Origin: PGYR01 sp041675005
GTDB lineage: Bacteria; Bacteroidota; Ignavibacteria; Kapaibacteriales; UBA2268
Length of the DNA stretch: 64,000 bases
Direction: 5' to 3'
Assembly: GCA_041675005.1 (NCBI GenBank)
Contig: JBAYUQ010000001.1
Coordinates: 248,001-312,000 of the forward strand
Positions within the stretch are counted from its first letter, which is position 1. Every line of letters starts with the position of its first letter. The notes under the pieces are model-generated. The model searched no databases, was not told where the DNA came from, and saw nothing but the letters and a program-made list of their open reading frames with translations. Below, piece after piece: positions 53,981 through 63,152 of the stretch. A program made the translations under genes and the position numbers.

Positions 53981-54364
53981 AAACTAAAATACGGGTAATC
54001 GCTGTTATTTCAATAACAGAGGAAAGTCCGAACTCCATAGAACAGTACACTTCCTAACGGGAAGAGCTACTAACAAGTAGTATGGAAAGTGCAACAGAAA
54101 GTAAACCGCCCACTTCTGTGGGTAAGGGTGAAAGGGTGGGGTAAGAGCCCACCGCGATTTGGGTGACCAAATCGGCACGGTAAACCCTGTACGGAGCAAG
54201 GTTAAATAAGAGTATGATTTCAAGCTGTTCGTTTGAGTTGTCTTAGGGCATGCATACTTGGGTAAACCGCAAGAGGTACTTGGTGACATGTATCCTAGAT
54301 AAATGATTACCTCCTCATTTGAAATAATGAGAAGACAGAATTCGGCTTATAGTATTTTTAGTTT
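53981..54364 (+). ncRNA. rnpB: RNase P RNA, type A
   Basis: The catalytic RNA that cuts tRNA 5' leaders. Conserved sequences are in order: GAGGAAAGTCCGAACTCC from 54019, the AACAG and GGTAAACCCTG regions, GTAAGAGCCCACCGCG near 54140 and the 3' ACAGAATTCGGCTTAT near 54335-54350. The P1 helix is formed by AAACTAAAATAC (53981-53992) and GTATTTTTAGTTT (54352-54364), which sets the ends; the length is about 384 nt. It begins eight bases after the zinc-ribbon gene, so it is probably cotranscribed and processed, and the T-rich 3' flank may terminate it. Confidence 0.95.
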
Positions 54365-54409
54365 ATTTTTATTATATTGATATTTATTAATTTTAACAAT
54401 TCTTTTAAT

Positions 54410-54712
54410 ATGCAATTACCTAATGATCCGTTTATATTAGAGCTTCTACCCGAATTCATTGAAGATTGGATAGTTAAGTTAGATACCGAATATATTGAGT
54501 ATAAAACCAATAAGGATTTGGAATCTATGTACAGACTTGCTCATACAATGAAAGGTTCATCTTATCAGTTTGGATTTGCTGATCTTGGTGATATTGGTGT
54601 AGAAATGATGGCACAAGTTAAGAGTGATGATTGGGATGGACTTGAACAAAATAAAGAAAAGTTTCGTATTAGATTATTGGAAATACAAGATTTTCTATCA
54701 CAAAATTCTTAA
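54410..54712 (+). CDS. Histidine phosphotransfer (Hpt) domain protein
   Basis: A 100-residue stand-alone Hpt protein starting at the ATG at 54410; a TTG at 54377 is in frame but the ATG fits better. The phosphorylatable histidine is H45 in LAHTMKGSSYQFG, inside a helical bundle with a preceding acidic helix (FIEDWIVKLDTEYIEY). It relays phosphate between receivers. The window holds several receivers without output domains (20123, 50458, 35060 hybrids) that could be its partners, though none is adjacent. It lies just after rnpB and nine bases before the following secreted-protein gene. Confidence 0.88.
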   Translation: MQLPNDPFILELLPEFIEDWIVKLDTEYIEYKTNKDLESMYRLAHTMKGSSYQFGFADLGDIGVEMMAQVKSDDWDGLEQNKEKFRIRLLEIQDFLSQNS

Positions 54713-54721
54713 GAACAAATT

Positions 54722-55204
54722 ATGAAAAAGATTATACTAGTTTTAAGTTTACTAATTGCGGCTACAACTTTATTTGCTCAAACTAGAGTGGCCGTACTAC
54801 CATTTCAAAATATGGATGGAAATGTAGATTACAATATATTGTGCTATGATTTACAAGAATCTCTAACTACCGCTTTGATTGATGCGGATGATAGTGGGGA
54901 AGAATATTACATAGTACCCGCTGATTCAGTAGAAATAGTACTTTCGGAACTTAATTTAGATCCTTCAAACCCACAGTATAAATCTGATTTATGGAAAGCT
55001 GTACAACTACTTAATATCAAAAAAGTAGTAGTAGGTACATTCAACAAACAAAGCGATAAGTTTCTTATAAATACTTATATTTATGATGTTAAAATGAGAA
55101 TGGCTTATCCAAATAATCAAGCAAAAGATATTTTCAAAACTCGAGAGCAAATATTAGAAGCAATTCCTGAAATAGTATCTGCAATTCAACCTGGATTAAA
55201 ATAA
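54722..55204 (+). CDS. Secreted TolB-N/CsgG-like protein
   Basis: A 160-residue protein with a signal peptide ending LFAQ (residue 20). The mature N terminus [13 protein letters not shown], a helix and the later [25 protein letters not shown] strands match the FlgO/CsgG/TolB-N alpha-beta fold used in periplasmic assembly or secretion complexes. It lacks a lipobox. Function is not known; its position after the Hpt gene may be incidental. Its stop overlaps the convergent ruvB by nine bases. Confidence 0.65.
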   Translation: MKKIILVLSLLIAATTLFAQTRVAVLPFQNMDGNVDYNILCYDLQESLTTALIDADDSGEEYYIVPADSVEIVLSELNLDPSNPQYKSDLWKAVQLLNIKKVVVGTFNKQSDKFLINTYIYDVKMRMAYPNNQAKDIFKTREQILEAIPEIVSAIQPGLK

Positions 55205-56218
55205 TCCTTTCTCATTTTCAGGAATAACACTTTTATTAAAGTATTTGTAAGTACTTAATGTTACTTTCCTGCCCTTTGGAGTAATCTGAAGAAATCCTTG
55301 TTGTATAAGAAATGGTTCATAAACTTCTTCTATTGTACCTGATTCCTCACCAACTGCCGCAGAAATTGTATTCAAACCCACTGGACCACCACCATACTTT
55401 TCTATAATAGTAAGTAGTATTCTCTTGTCCATATCATCAAGACCAAGTTTATCTACTTCTAATGCTTCCAAAGTCATATTTGCGATGAATTGGCTAATTA
55501 TTCCATCACCCTTTATTTGTGCGAAATCTCGACTTCTTCGTAATAATCTGTTTGCAATTCTAGGTGTACCTCTCGAACGAGATGCAATTTCAGTTGCACC
55601 TTGATTATCTATTCCAGTATTCAGAATATCCGCCGATCTCTTAACTACATTGATTAAATCAGCAGTATTATAATAGTCTAATCTAAATAATAAACCGAAT
55701 CTAGAGCGAAGTGGGGCAGTAAGTAAACCTGCTCTTGTCGTTGCACCAATTAGAGTAAAATTGGGTATTTTAATTTGAATAGTTCTAGCTGAAGGTCCAC
55801 TATCTATCATAATATCTAATGTGTAATCTTCCATAGCAGAATATAAATACTCTTCTACTACAGTCGATAATCTATGTATTTCATCTATGAATAGTACATC
55901 ACCTTCTTCTAAGTTAGTTAGAATCCCAGCCAAGTCTCCAGGTTTCTCTAATACTGGGCCAGAAGTAGTCTTTATTTGACTCCCCATCTCATTAGCTATA
56001 ATATAACTCAAAGTTGTTTTGCCAAGCCCTGGAGGACCCATAAGCAGAACATGGTCAAGTGCCTCTTTTCTTTTTCTTGCCGCTTCTATAAATATTTTCA
56101 AATTGCTTACAAGATTCTTCTGACCAGTGAACTCACTGAATGCTTTAGGCCTCAATGCAAATTCGTTTGCTTCACTACTATTAGAATCTGGATTTAATAT
56201 GTTTTCAGTATCATTCAT
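55196..56218 (-). CDS. ruvB: Holliday junction branch migration ATPase RuvB
   Basis: A 340-residue AAA+ motor, normal length. [22 protein letters not shown] near residue 22, Walker [16 protein letters not shown] near 58, Walker [12 protein letters not shown] near 107 and the RuvB-specific [19 protein letters not shown] near 156 are all present, with a C-terminal winged helix. It drives branch migration with RuvA. Its start overlaps the end of the CDF transporter by eight bases; ruvA and ruvC are not adjacent. Confidence 0.97.
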   Translation of the reverse strand: MNDTENILNPDSNSSEANEFALRPKAFSEFTGQKNLVSNLKIFIEAARKRKEALDHVLLMGPPGLGKTTLSYIIANEMGSQIKTTSGPVLEKPGDLAGILTNLEEGDVLFIDEIHRLSTVVEEYLYSAMEDYTLDIMIDSGPSARTIQIKIPNFTLIGATTRAGLLTAPLRSRFGLLFRLDYYNTADLINVVKRSADILNTGIDNQGATEIASRSRGTPRIANRLLRRSRDFAQIKGDGIISQFIANMTLEALEVDKLGLDDMDKRILLTIIEKYGGGPVGLNTISAAVGEESGTIEEVYEPFLIQQGFLQITPKGRKVTLSTYKYFNKSVIPENEKGLF

Positions 56219-57206
56219 TTAAGCTTCTAAATATATGAATTGGACAATTCCTTTTATCTTTGTCTAAGCATTTCCCATCACATGCCTTAGCGTATACTCT
56301 TGGGACTGCATTGGGATTTATTTCTACAATTTCCTTCGCTATCTTTTTCTCTAATTTATCTTTATACTCCATACTTTCATCAAATGGTAGTATAATATCA
56401 AGTTCTATAAAAATATCTTTTCCCGATTGACGAGTATGTATAGCTTTGAATTCACAAATATTAGTATGGTTCTTTGTAACTACACTTAAAAATCTCATCT
56501 GTACTTCATCTGGTATTGTTCTGTCTAATAACTGATTTAGAGCATCTCTTGACCCTTTCAGTGGAACAACTAGGGCGAACATAGTTAAAGCAATTGCAAC
56601 TCCAGAATCGACTATTAACCCAATGTAACGTAGTCCTAAAATTTGTAATCCAAGCCCTACAAGTAAATTAATTAAAACGAATAACTCTATGTAGCTGTCA
56701 TATTTCCAAAGACTAGCATCATATTCTAATATGGGCATTCCGAATTTCTTAGAAGACTTTTTCTGGATTCTATAAACCAATCTCATCAATAGAAATGATA
56801 TAGAGGAGAAAACCATTAGTATAAAGTAGTTACTCTCACCAACATCGGTCTTACCAAAATTCGAAACGGCTTCTATACTAGTATAGCCGAGTACAAGAAG
56901 CAATAATATAGAAGAAGCGAGAATTGAAATACTTTCATATTTACCATATCCATAATTAAATATATAATCAGGATTACGCACACTCATATTAACTGCATTT
57001 AAAAAGAGAAATGAGTTTAATATATCAAGTGCGGAAATAATACCATTGGTTTTTACAGCCAACGAATCTTCAACAATACCTAAAGTTATCCCGAATATCG
57101 AAATAAATATAGTAAGTATGAGTGATAATCTTGTCGTAAAAACAGGGGAGTCAGTCCTAAACCAACTTTTTATTTTAGTATATAAATTAAATTGTTGCCT
57201 TTCCAT
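56211..57206 (-). CDS. Cation diffusion facilitator family transporter
   Basis: A 331-residue membrane protein with about five to six helices in residues 24-205, followed by a cytoplasmic domain (about 210-305). The first-helix motif and second-helix [29 protein letters not shown] region resembles CDF proteins, but the usual HxxxD pair of zinc sites is replaced in part, so the transported ion cannot be stated. A C-terminal Cys pair ([13 protein letters not shown]) could bind metal. It sits between tsaE and ruvB with a 13-base gap and an eight-base overlap, in one operon. Confidence 0.83.
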   Translation of the reverse strand: MERQQFNLYTKIKSWFRTDSPVFTTRLSLILTIFISIFGITLGIVEDSLAVKTNGIISALDILNSFLFLNAVNMSVRNPDYIFNYGYGKYESISILASSILLLLVLGYTSIEAVSNFGKTDVGESNYFILMVFSSISFLLMRLVYRIQKKSSKKFGMPILEYDASLWKYDSYIELFVLINLLVGLGLQILGLRYIGLIVDSGVAIALTMFALVVPLKGSRDALNQLLDRTIPDEVQMRFLSVVTKNHTNICEFKAIHTRQSGKDIFIELDIILPFDESMEYKDKLEKKIAKEIVEINPNAVPRVYAKACDGKCLDKDKRNCPIHIFRSLNE

Positions 57207-57219
57207 AAGGCAAATATAA

Positions 57220-57681
57220 TTAATTAAGGACTACTTCTGTTTCGGAAATGTAAATTTCTCTAATATTTTCTGAATCTTCATCAGGAATGATTTTTACAAT
57301 AAATGCAGGTTTAGTCAAATGAGTTTCTGCTTTTTCTGCCCATTCGATTAGTTTGATTGAGTTTTCTTCGTATAAACACTCTTCGAAGCCAATTTCATTT
57401 AGTTCTTTATTTTGTTCTATTCTGTACAAATCAATATGGTATATAGGAACTTCATGGTTCTTATATTCACCTAAATACTTGTTCATAATAGTGAAAGTAG
57501 GTGAGGTTACCATATCTTCAACTTTGAAGTATTGGCAGATACCTTTTATAAACTCAGTCTTACCAGAGCCCAAATCACCATATAGAAACACGATATCACC
57601 TAGGTTCAGTCCTTTTGCAAACTTACTACCAAGCTCAATTGTCTCTTCTTCGCTAGTTGTTGTATATTTTGTTTCAAGCAT
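57220..57681 (-). CDS. tsaE: tRNA threonylcarbamoyladenosine biosynthesis ATPase TsaE
   Basis: A 153-residue ATPase needed with TsaB, TsaC and TsaD to make t6A at position 37 of ANN-decoding tRNAs. Walker A FLYGDLGSGKTEFIKGI is near residue 33, followed by VTSPTFTIMNKY and the Walker B-like IYHIDLYRI. Normal family length. It lies 37 bases after porX; adjacency of these two genes is common in Bacteroidota. Confidence 0.95.
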   Translation of the reverse strand: MLETKYTTTSEEETIELGSKFAKGLNLGDIVFLYGDLGSGKTEFIKGICQYFKVEDMVTSPTFTIMNKYLGEYKNHEVPIYHIDLYRIEQNKELNEIGFEECLYEENSIKLIEWAEKAETHLTKPAFIVKIIPDEDSENIREIYISETEVVLN

Positions 57682-57718
57682 AACAACAAAACTAACAAAG
57701 ATATTTCTAATTAAAAAA

Positions 57719-59290
57719 TTATCTGCTTTTTAGTTTTATTACTGGGATTATCATCTCTTCCATTGAAATTCCACCGTGCTGAAAACTATCTCTATATTTG
57801 TTTAAATAGTGATGATAATCAGTCGGATAAACAAAGTAATAATCTTCCTTAGCTATTATATTATTTACAGTTATTCCTGCTTTTGGTACTTTTATATCTT
57901 CGGGATTACTTATTTGCATTGCTGTTTTAGGATCAGCTTTTACGTTTTTCCCAAACTTATATCTTAGTGAAGTAGAAGTATCTTTATCACCTAATACTTT
58001 AACTCCTCTTAAGCATCTAATAGAACCATGATCTGTTGTGATTATTATTTTGGCATCTTTAACGTTAGATAGCTGCTTTAACATTCCTAAAAAGCTAGAA
58101 TGTCTAAACCAAGAACTAGTCAGTGAACGATAAGCCGATTCATCTGGTGCTATTTCTTTTAATATAGCATAATCTGAACGTGAGTGTGCTATCATATCAA
58201 CTGCATTCAAAACAATTGCAGTCAAATCATTACTTGCGAATTTTAATATGTCTTTTTCTACTCTTTTGCCATAATCAGTATCAAATATCTTAATATAAAC
58301 AGGGTCATTTTTTAGCTTTATTCTTCTTCTTTGAAGCCAAGACTGCATTAACTCTTTTTCAAATTTATTTTGTGTATGCTCTTCACTATTAACTTCAACT
58401 TGCCAATATTGAGGATAATATTTCTTAATGTCAGACGGGAATAAACCTGCGAAGAGCGAGTTTCTACAATATGGAGTTGCCGTTGGTAATATAGAGCAAT
58501 AGAAATTTGTTTCGAAAGTATAATACTGTCTTAATACTTCCTCGAACAATAGCCATTGGTCATATCTCATACAATCAACTACAAAAAGGAAAGTAGGACC
58601 ATCTTTTTCAACTTCTTCCCAAAGATATGCATCTAGTATATCGGGTGAAAATAGAGGTAAATCTTCCTTTTCTTCACTATTAATCCAATCTATATAATTA
58701 TCTTCTACAAATCGAGAAAAAGCAGCATTTGAATCGCTCCATTGATTGCTAAGTGTTTCTTTAAGACCAGAGTCAGGGTGTTTGTCTAATTCGAATGACC
58801 ACTGTACAAGTTTCTTATAAACTTCCACCCAGTCATTCCATACCATTGGTCCCATTAACTGTCTACTAACTTGAGAGAACCCTTTCATATAGTCTTGTGT
58901 AAACTTTTCTGTTTCTATTCTTTCTGTTTCTAAAAATTTCTTACAAGCCAAAAGAATTTGCGCTGGATTTACAGGTTTAGTAAGATAGTCATCTATTTTT
59001 AAACCAATAGCCTCCTCCATAACACTCTCTGCTTCATTCTTAGTCACCATTACAACTGCAGAAGCTGCACTTAATCTTTTAAGCTCAGGCAATGTATCCA
59101 ACCCTGACATTCCTACCATATTCTCATCTAAGAAAATTAAGTCATAATGTTTAGATTTTACTAGTTCAATAGCGTCTTCTCCATTTGTAGCTTTATCTAC
59201 ATCATAACCTCTTTTTTCTAAAAGAATTATATGTGGTTTCAACACTTCTATTTCATCATCAATCCAGAGTATATTGCCTTTACTGATCAT
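57719..59290 (-). CDS. porX: PorX-type response regulator with PglZ/alkaline-phosphatase domain
   Basis: A 523-residue protein. The receiver (1-120) has LWIDDEIEV, phosphoacceptor D55 in LIFLDENMVG and K in YLTKPVNP. After a helical linker (about 125-220) comes a PglZ-type alkaline-phosphatase fold (about 220-515): LFVVDCMRYDQW, LPTATPYCRNSLFAGLFPSD (nucleophile threonine region), IVLNAVDMIAHSR and IIITTDHGSIRC supply the metal-binding pattern. PorX regulates type IX secretion and, in vitro, hydrolyses oligonucleotides as a phosphodiesterase. No PorY kinase is adjacent. It heads the operon with tsaE, CDF transporter and ruvB. Confidence 0.95.
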   Translation of the reverse strand: MISKGNILWIDDEIEVLKPHIILLEKRGYDVDKATNGEDAIELVKSKHYDLIFLDENMVGMSGLDTLPELKRLSAASAVVMVTKNEAESVMEEAIGLKIDDYLTKPVNPAQILLACKKFLETERIETEKFTQDYMKGFSQVSRQLMGPMVWNDWVEVYKKLVQWSFELDKHPDSGLKETLSNQWSDSNAAFSRFVEDNYIDWINSEEKEDLPLFSPDILDAYLWEEVEKDGPTFLFVVDCMRYDQWLLFEEVLRQYYTFETNFYCSILPTATPYCRNSLFAGLFPSDIKKYYPQYWQVEVNSEEHTQNKFEKELMQSWLQRRRIKLKNDPVYIKIFDTDYGKRVEKDILKFASNDLTAIVLNAVDMIAHSRSDYAILKEIAPDESAYRSLTSSWFRHSSFLGMLKQLSNVKDAKIIITTDHGSIRCLRGVKVLGDKDTSTSLRYKFGKNVKADPKTAMQISNPEDIKVPKAGITVNNIIAKEDYYFVYPTDYHHYLNKYRDSFQHGGISMEEMIIPVIKLKSR

Positions 59291-59493
59291 CTAATCTCCA
59301 ATTTTACTATTGTATAATCTCAAATTATACTTTATTTATGTAATTTATAACTAATCTTACGTATATTTTATACAAATGCTACACTTTTATATAACTTTTC
59401 TAAAACATAATTAGAGTTGTTTTTCTAATTAAATCAATTTTATCCTTTTAAAACCGTCTAATACTATAATGTAATAATACTAAAAGTGTAACT

Positions 59494-60804
59494 ATGAATT
59501 TTGATAATTTTACTATTAAATCACAAGAAGCTATTAACACTGCTTCTCAAATTGCAAAGAGTTTTAATAATCAAGCAATAGAACCTGCTCATTTATTTGC
59601 AGCATTAGTACAGGATAATCAAAGTATTGTGTCTAGTATTATTTCTCGTATCTCTAATCAGTTAGATGTTCTTAAAATTAAAATTACTAATTTGATGGAA
59701 AAATATCCTAAAGTTAGTAGTATGGAATCTGATAATTACGTTTCTAATGATTTGAGAAAAGTTTTTTCAATTGCAGAATCAGAAGCTAAAACTCTAAAAG
59801 ATGAATTTATAAGCTCAGAACACTTACTATTAGGTATAATAGAAACTAATAATTCTGTCTCAGAACTATTAAAGAATCATGGTATAAATAAACAGGAAGT
59901 ATATAAAATAATGAAAGATATAAGAGGAACTCACTCGGCATCAGATAAAAATGCCGAAGATAAGTATGATTCATTGAATAAATATGGTCGAAATCTAAAT
60001 CAAGAAGCTCAAAAAGGAAAAATTGATCCTGTAATTGGACGTGATAGTGAGATAAGACGCGTACTTCAAGTATTAGCTAGAAGAACAAAGAACAATCCAT
60101 TATTAATAGGTGAACCTGGTGTAGGTAAGACAGCTATTGTAGAGGGATTAGCTCAAAGAATAGTTTCAGGTGACGTACCAGAAGGACTCAAAAATAAGAC
60201 AATTATATCTTTAGATATGGGTACCTTAGTAGCTGGTACTAGTTACAGGGGGCAGTTTGAAGAAAGATTAAAAGCAATAATAAAAGAAGTAACAGATTCA
60301 AATGGCGAGATATTTCTATTTATAGATGAAATTCATACTCTGATTGGAGCTGGTGCTACATCTGGCAGTATGGATGCAGCGAATATACTAAAACCAGCAT
60401 TAGCAAGGGGAGAGCTACGACTAATTGGTGCAACAACTTTGGATGAATATCAAAAACATATAGAGAAAGATGCAGCTTTAGAACGTAGATTTCAACAAGT
60501 GCTTGTCGAAGAACCTACAGTAGAAGACACTATTTCTATACTTCGTGGGCTTAAAGAAAAATATGAAGTCCACCATGGTGTAAAAATAACTGACCAAGCA
60601 ATTGTATCTGCCGCCGAATTATCTAATAGGTATATCACGGAAAGATTCTTACCAGATAAAGCCATTGATTTGATTGATGAAGCGGCTGCTAGGTTGAGAA
60701 TTGATATGGATTCTATGCCACAAGAACTAGATGAAATTGAAAGAAAAATAAGACAATTAGAAATAGAAAAGCAAGCATTACTCAATGAATTGAAAAATAA
60801 TTAG
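59494..60804 (+). CDS. ClpB-like protein, truncated after first ATPase domain
   Basis: A 436-residue protein that is clearly the first half of ClpB (normally about 860). The Clp N domain (about 1-145) is followed by NBD1 with Walker [16 protein letters not shown] near 204, [14 protein letters not shown] near 276 and [22 protein letters not shown] near 318, and the first helix of the M domain ([18 protein letters not shown]). It then stops. The second ATPase domain is absent: the following 57 bases and the next frame hold no ClpB sequence. The frame is intact, so it may be a real half-size protein, an unfoldase regulator, or a decayed copy. A full clpB may exist elsewhere. Confidence 0.88.
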   Translation: MNFDNFTIKSQEAINTASQIAKSFNNQAIEPAHLFAALVQDNQSIVSSIISRISNQLDVLKIKITNLMEKYPKVSSMESDNYVSNDLRKVFSIAESEAKTLKDEFISSEHLLLGIIETNNSVSELLKNHGINKQEVYKIMKDIRGTHSASDKNAEDKYDSLNKYGRNLNQEAQKGKIDPVIGRDSEIRRVLQVLARRTKNNPLLIGEPGVGKTAIVEGLAQRIVSGDVPEGLKNKTIISLDMGTLVAGTSYRGQFEERLKAIIKEVTDSNGEIFLFIDEIHTLIGAGATSGSMDAANILKPALARGELRLIGATTLDEYQKHIEKDAALERRFQQVLVEEPTVEDTISILRGLKEKYEVHHGVKITDQAIVSAAELSNRYITERFLPDKAIDLIDEAAARLRIDMDSMPQELDEIERKIRQLEIEKQALLNELKNN

Positions 60805-60861
60805 TGAATTTATTTTTATAGTGATTTATTATTCAATACTTTAGAGTAATATAAAAAATGA

Positions 60862-62751
60862 TTGCTAAAAAAATTGTTGCGATTTCTACTACTATTAACA
60901 ATTATAACTTACACAGCTAAATCTCAAGCTATATTTGAACCTATATATTTTGTTCAAGATAGTAGCTATATACGAACGGCTACCAATAAATTCCAGAATA
61001 TATATAATTTTGGTGATGAGTTATTCATAACCCAAAAAGGTGATTTCGGTAATCTGTATATACTACAGAATTATTATGGTCAAGGTACTCCTCTAGCAAA
61101 TAGTAGCTCATTTCAAGAAACTCAAAAATTGCGACTTAGTTATGAATATAAAATAAGTTCAGATGTATTTCTATTCAATAAAAACAATTGGTTTATATCT
61201 TCTAACACTCTTAACTTTGGCCAGAATAAGTTGGAGAGGTTAAATTTCCTTTTGGGAAGCAAGTATTCATTTTTACAAAGCTCATACCTAGAAGCTGGAT
61301 ATGGTAAAGAGCGTAACACTACCGTAGGAATAGAAACGGCTGGTGATTACTACTATGCTAACTACGCAATTAACAGCTTAGAATACGAAGAACTCTATAT
61401 TAATAGCCAAGGATTTGCCGATATAGTGAATCTTAATGATGGGAGAGTGAATAAGGATATAAACTTTAGAATAAATACAATCAAATCATTTGATGAGAAT
61501 AGTTCAATCTATTTTGATATAGGATATATGAATCGAAATAGAGATAACCCCGAAATAAACCCTGGGTTAATAGATATCCCAATAAGAAGAAGGCAATCTG
61601 ATAAAGTCCAATTAAGTACCAATTTCAACTTTAAATTATCTGAAAATATCTCAAATATTATTTCCATTGGATTAAATAATGAGCTAATTTCCAATAACTA
61701 TCTTTCTAATTATAATTCTATAAATGAGTCTAACTTTAAACGTGAAGTAGATATATATCATTTTGATATATCAAACACGATGAACTATAGAGTAAATGAT
61801 TTCTCATTATTGTCTTTCATCAATTATAACAGAACTAATGAAGATTACTCAGCCATTAACATACTGAATCTACCAGCCAATCAATTTGAAATATACAAGA
61901 CTGATCAAAACAGACAGGATAGGGTAGAATCATATTTCAATCTAAAATTAAATAGTTATATAAGCCTTTCTAATAACGATTCACTGAGCATTGGGACAGA
62001 TTATAGATTACTCAGGTATGACACACCTTCAGATAAGAATAATGATGACAGAGATGAATTATCATTGGCGGGGGATGTTGAATATCTGAGGCGAATATCT
62101 AACATACTTTCTATTGGTTTACGCAATGAATTTAGATTCTTTCATTACGTATATTTGAAATCACAGAGGAGCTCATCAAATAACTGGAATAGAATAATAA
62201 AGTTAGCACCAACTATATTAATCAAATCTAATTATTTATACTATAAGCCAGTTTTTGGAATTAATGCAAATTACACAACTTATGATTTTGAGAATATAGT
62301 AACTGGAATTAATAGTTTTAGTTTTCGAGAAGTCTCTTATTTAGATTCATTACAACTAAAATTATTTAGAAATTTGTATCTAGAAACTAAGAATGAGATG
62401 AGATATTCGGAGCGTGGAATTCTATATTGGGATGATTTTGCTGAGCAACCACAAAGATCCAATTTCGAGATGTTTTTGAGAGGATTAGTAATGAAAAGAA
62501 CAGAAAATTATAATTTTGGTGCCGGAATTAGATTTTTTAAAAGAAAAGATATTCGCATAAGTGAGTTTATTTCACAAAATAATGTTATTTTAAACGACTT
62601 TGAATCCATAGCTCCAGAATTGATTTTTGAATTTGTATTTGATTCAGGAAATTCATTCAAATTTGATTTTTGGTATGAATTTCAATCAATAAATCTGTTT
62701 AAGAAAAACGAGCTTGTGAATTTTTATCTATCTACAAATATAAAGTTATGA
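60862..62751 (+). CDS. Outer-membrane beta-barrel protein, unknown family
   Basis: A 629-residue protein using a TTG start at 60862, since a stop codon directly precedes it in frame and the first residues are a clean signal peptide (LLKKLLRFLLLLTIITYTAKSQA). The rest is a long series of amphipathic strands rich in Tyr, Asn, Asp and Phe, ending YLSTNIKL, consistent with a large outer-membrane barrel. No TonB plug is seen. The ATG at 60858-60860 is out of frame. Its stop overlaps the next gene's start by four bases, so it is translationally coupled to the RsbW-like gene. Confidence 0.75.
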   Translation: MLKKLLRFLLLLTIITYTAKSQAIFEPIYFVQDSSYIRTATNKFQNIYNFGDELFITQKGDFGNLYILQNYYGQGTPLANSSSFQETQKLRLSYEYKISSDVFLFNKNNWFISSNTLNFGQNKLERLNFLLGSKYSFLQSSYLEAGYGKERNTTVGIETAGDYYYANYAINSLEYEELYINSQGFADIVNLNDGRVNKDINFRINTIKSFDENSSIYFDIGYMNRNRDNPEINPGLIDIPIRRRQSDKVQLSTNFNFKLSENISNIISIGLNNELISNNYLSNYNSINESNFKREVDIYHFDISNTMNYRVNDFSLLSFINYNRTNEDYSAINILNLPANQFEIYKTDQNRQDRVESYFNLKLNSYISLSNNDSLSIGTDYRLLRYDTPSDKNNDDRDELSLAGDVEYLRRISNILSIGLRNEFRFFHYVYLKSQRSSSNNWNRIIKLAPTILIKSNYLYYKPVFGINANYTTYDFENIVTGINSFSFREVSYLDSLQLKLFRNLYLETKNEMRYSERGILYWDDFAEQPQRSNFEMFLRGLVMKRTENYNFGAGIRFFKRKDIRISEFISQNNVILNDFESIAPELIFEFVFDSGNSFKFDFWYEFQSINLFKKNELVNFYLSTNIKL

Positions 62752-63152
62752 CAAAAGAATTATTAATAGCTACTGACAATAATACTCTAGTAAAAGCCGA
62801 GGAGTTTCTTAATGATTTCAGAGCAGAGTACCTAATAGAGCTAGATAATAGTTTTATGAATATACTTATAGCATTTACCGAAGCTGTAAATAATGCTATT
62901 TACCATGGAAATAGAAAAGATTCAACTAAAAAAGTATTGATTAAATTAGAAAAAAACACAAAGAATTTTATTATTTATGTACGTGACGAAGGAGTTGGTT
63001 TTGTAGAATCCGAAGTACCTGATCCAACTTTGCCAGAGAACCTACTAAAGCAGTCGGGGAGAGGTGTCTTTTTGATTCGAAAATTAACTGATGTTATGAA
63101 TATAGATAGCACAAGTAGTGGAACAGAAGTAATGATGGGGTTCAGACTATGA
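62748..63152 (+). CDS. RsbW-like ATP-binding protein (anti-sigma factor family)
   Basis: A 134-residue GHKL-fold protein similar to the serine kinases RsbW and SpoIIAB. The N box is ILIAFTEAVNNAIYHGN (about 44-60), the G1 box YVRDEGVGF (about 82-90) and the G2 box SGRGVFLIRKLTD (about 107-119). Such proteins phosphorylate an anti-anti-sigma partner or bind a sigma factor; no STAS or sigma gene is adjacent in the window. It overlaps the barrel gene and the downstream ATPase gene by four bases on each side. Confidence 0.88.
   Translation: MTKELLIATDNNTLVKAEEFLNDFRAEYLIELDNSFMNILIAFTEAVNNAIYHGNRKDSTKKVLIKLEKNTKNFIIYVRDEGVGFVESEVPDPTLPENLLKQSGRGVFLIRKLTDVMNIDSTSSGTEVMMGFRL

Noticed and set aside
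54005..54289. Minus-strand ORF of 94 codons
   Set aside because: It lies wholly within rnpB, whose conserved RNA motifs explain the sequence.
60780..60862. Frameshift hiding the second half of ClpB
   Set aside because: All frames after the stop were considered over the following 57 bases; none encodes M-domain or NBD2 sequence, and the next gene starts at once.
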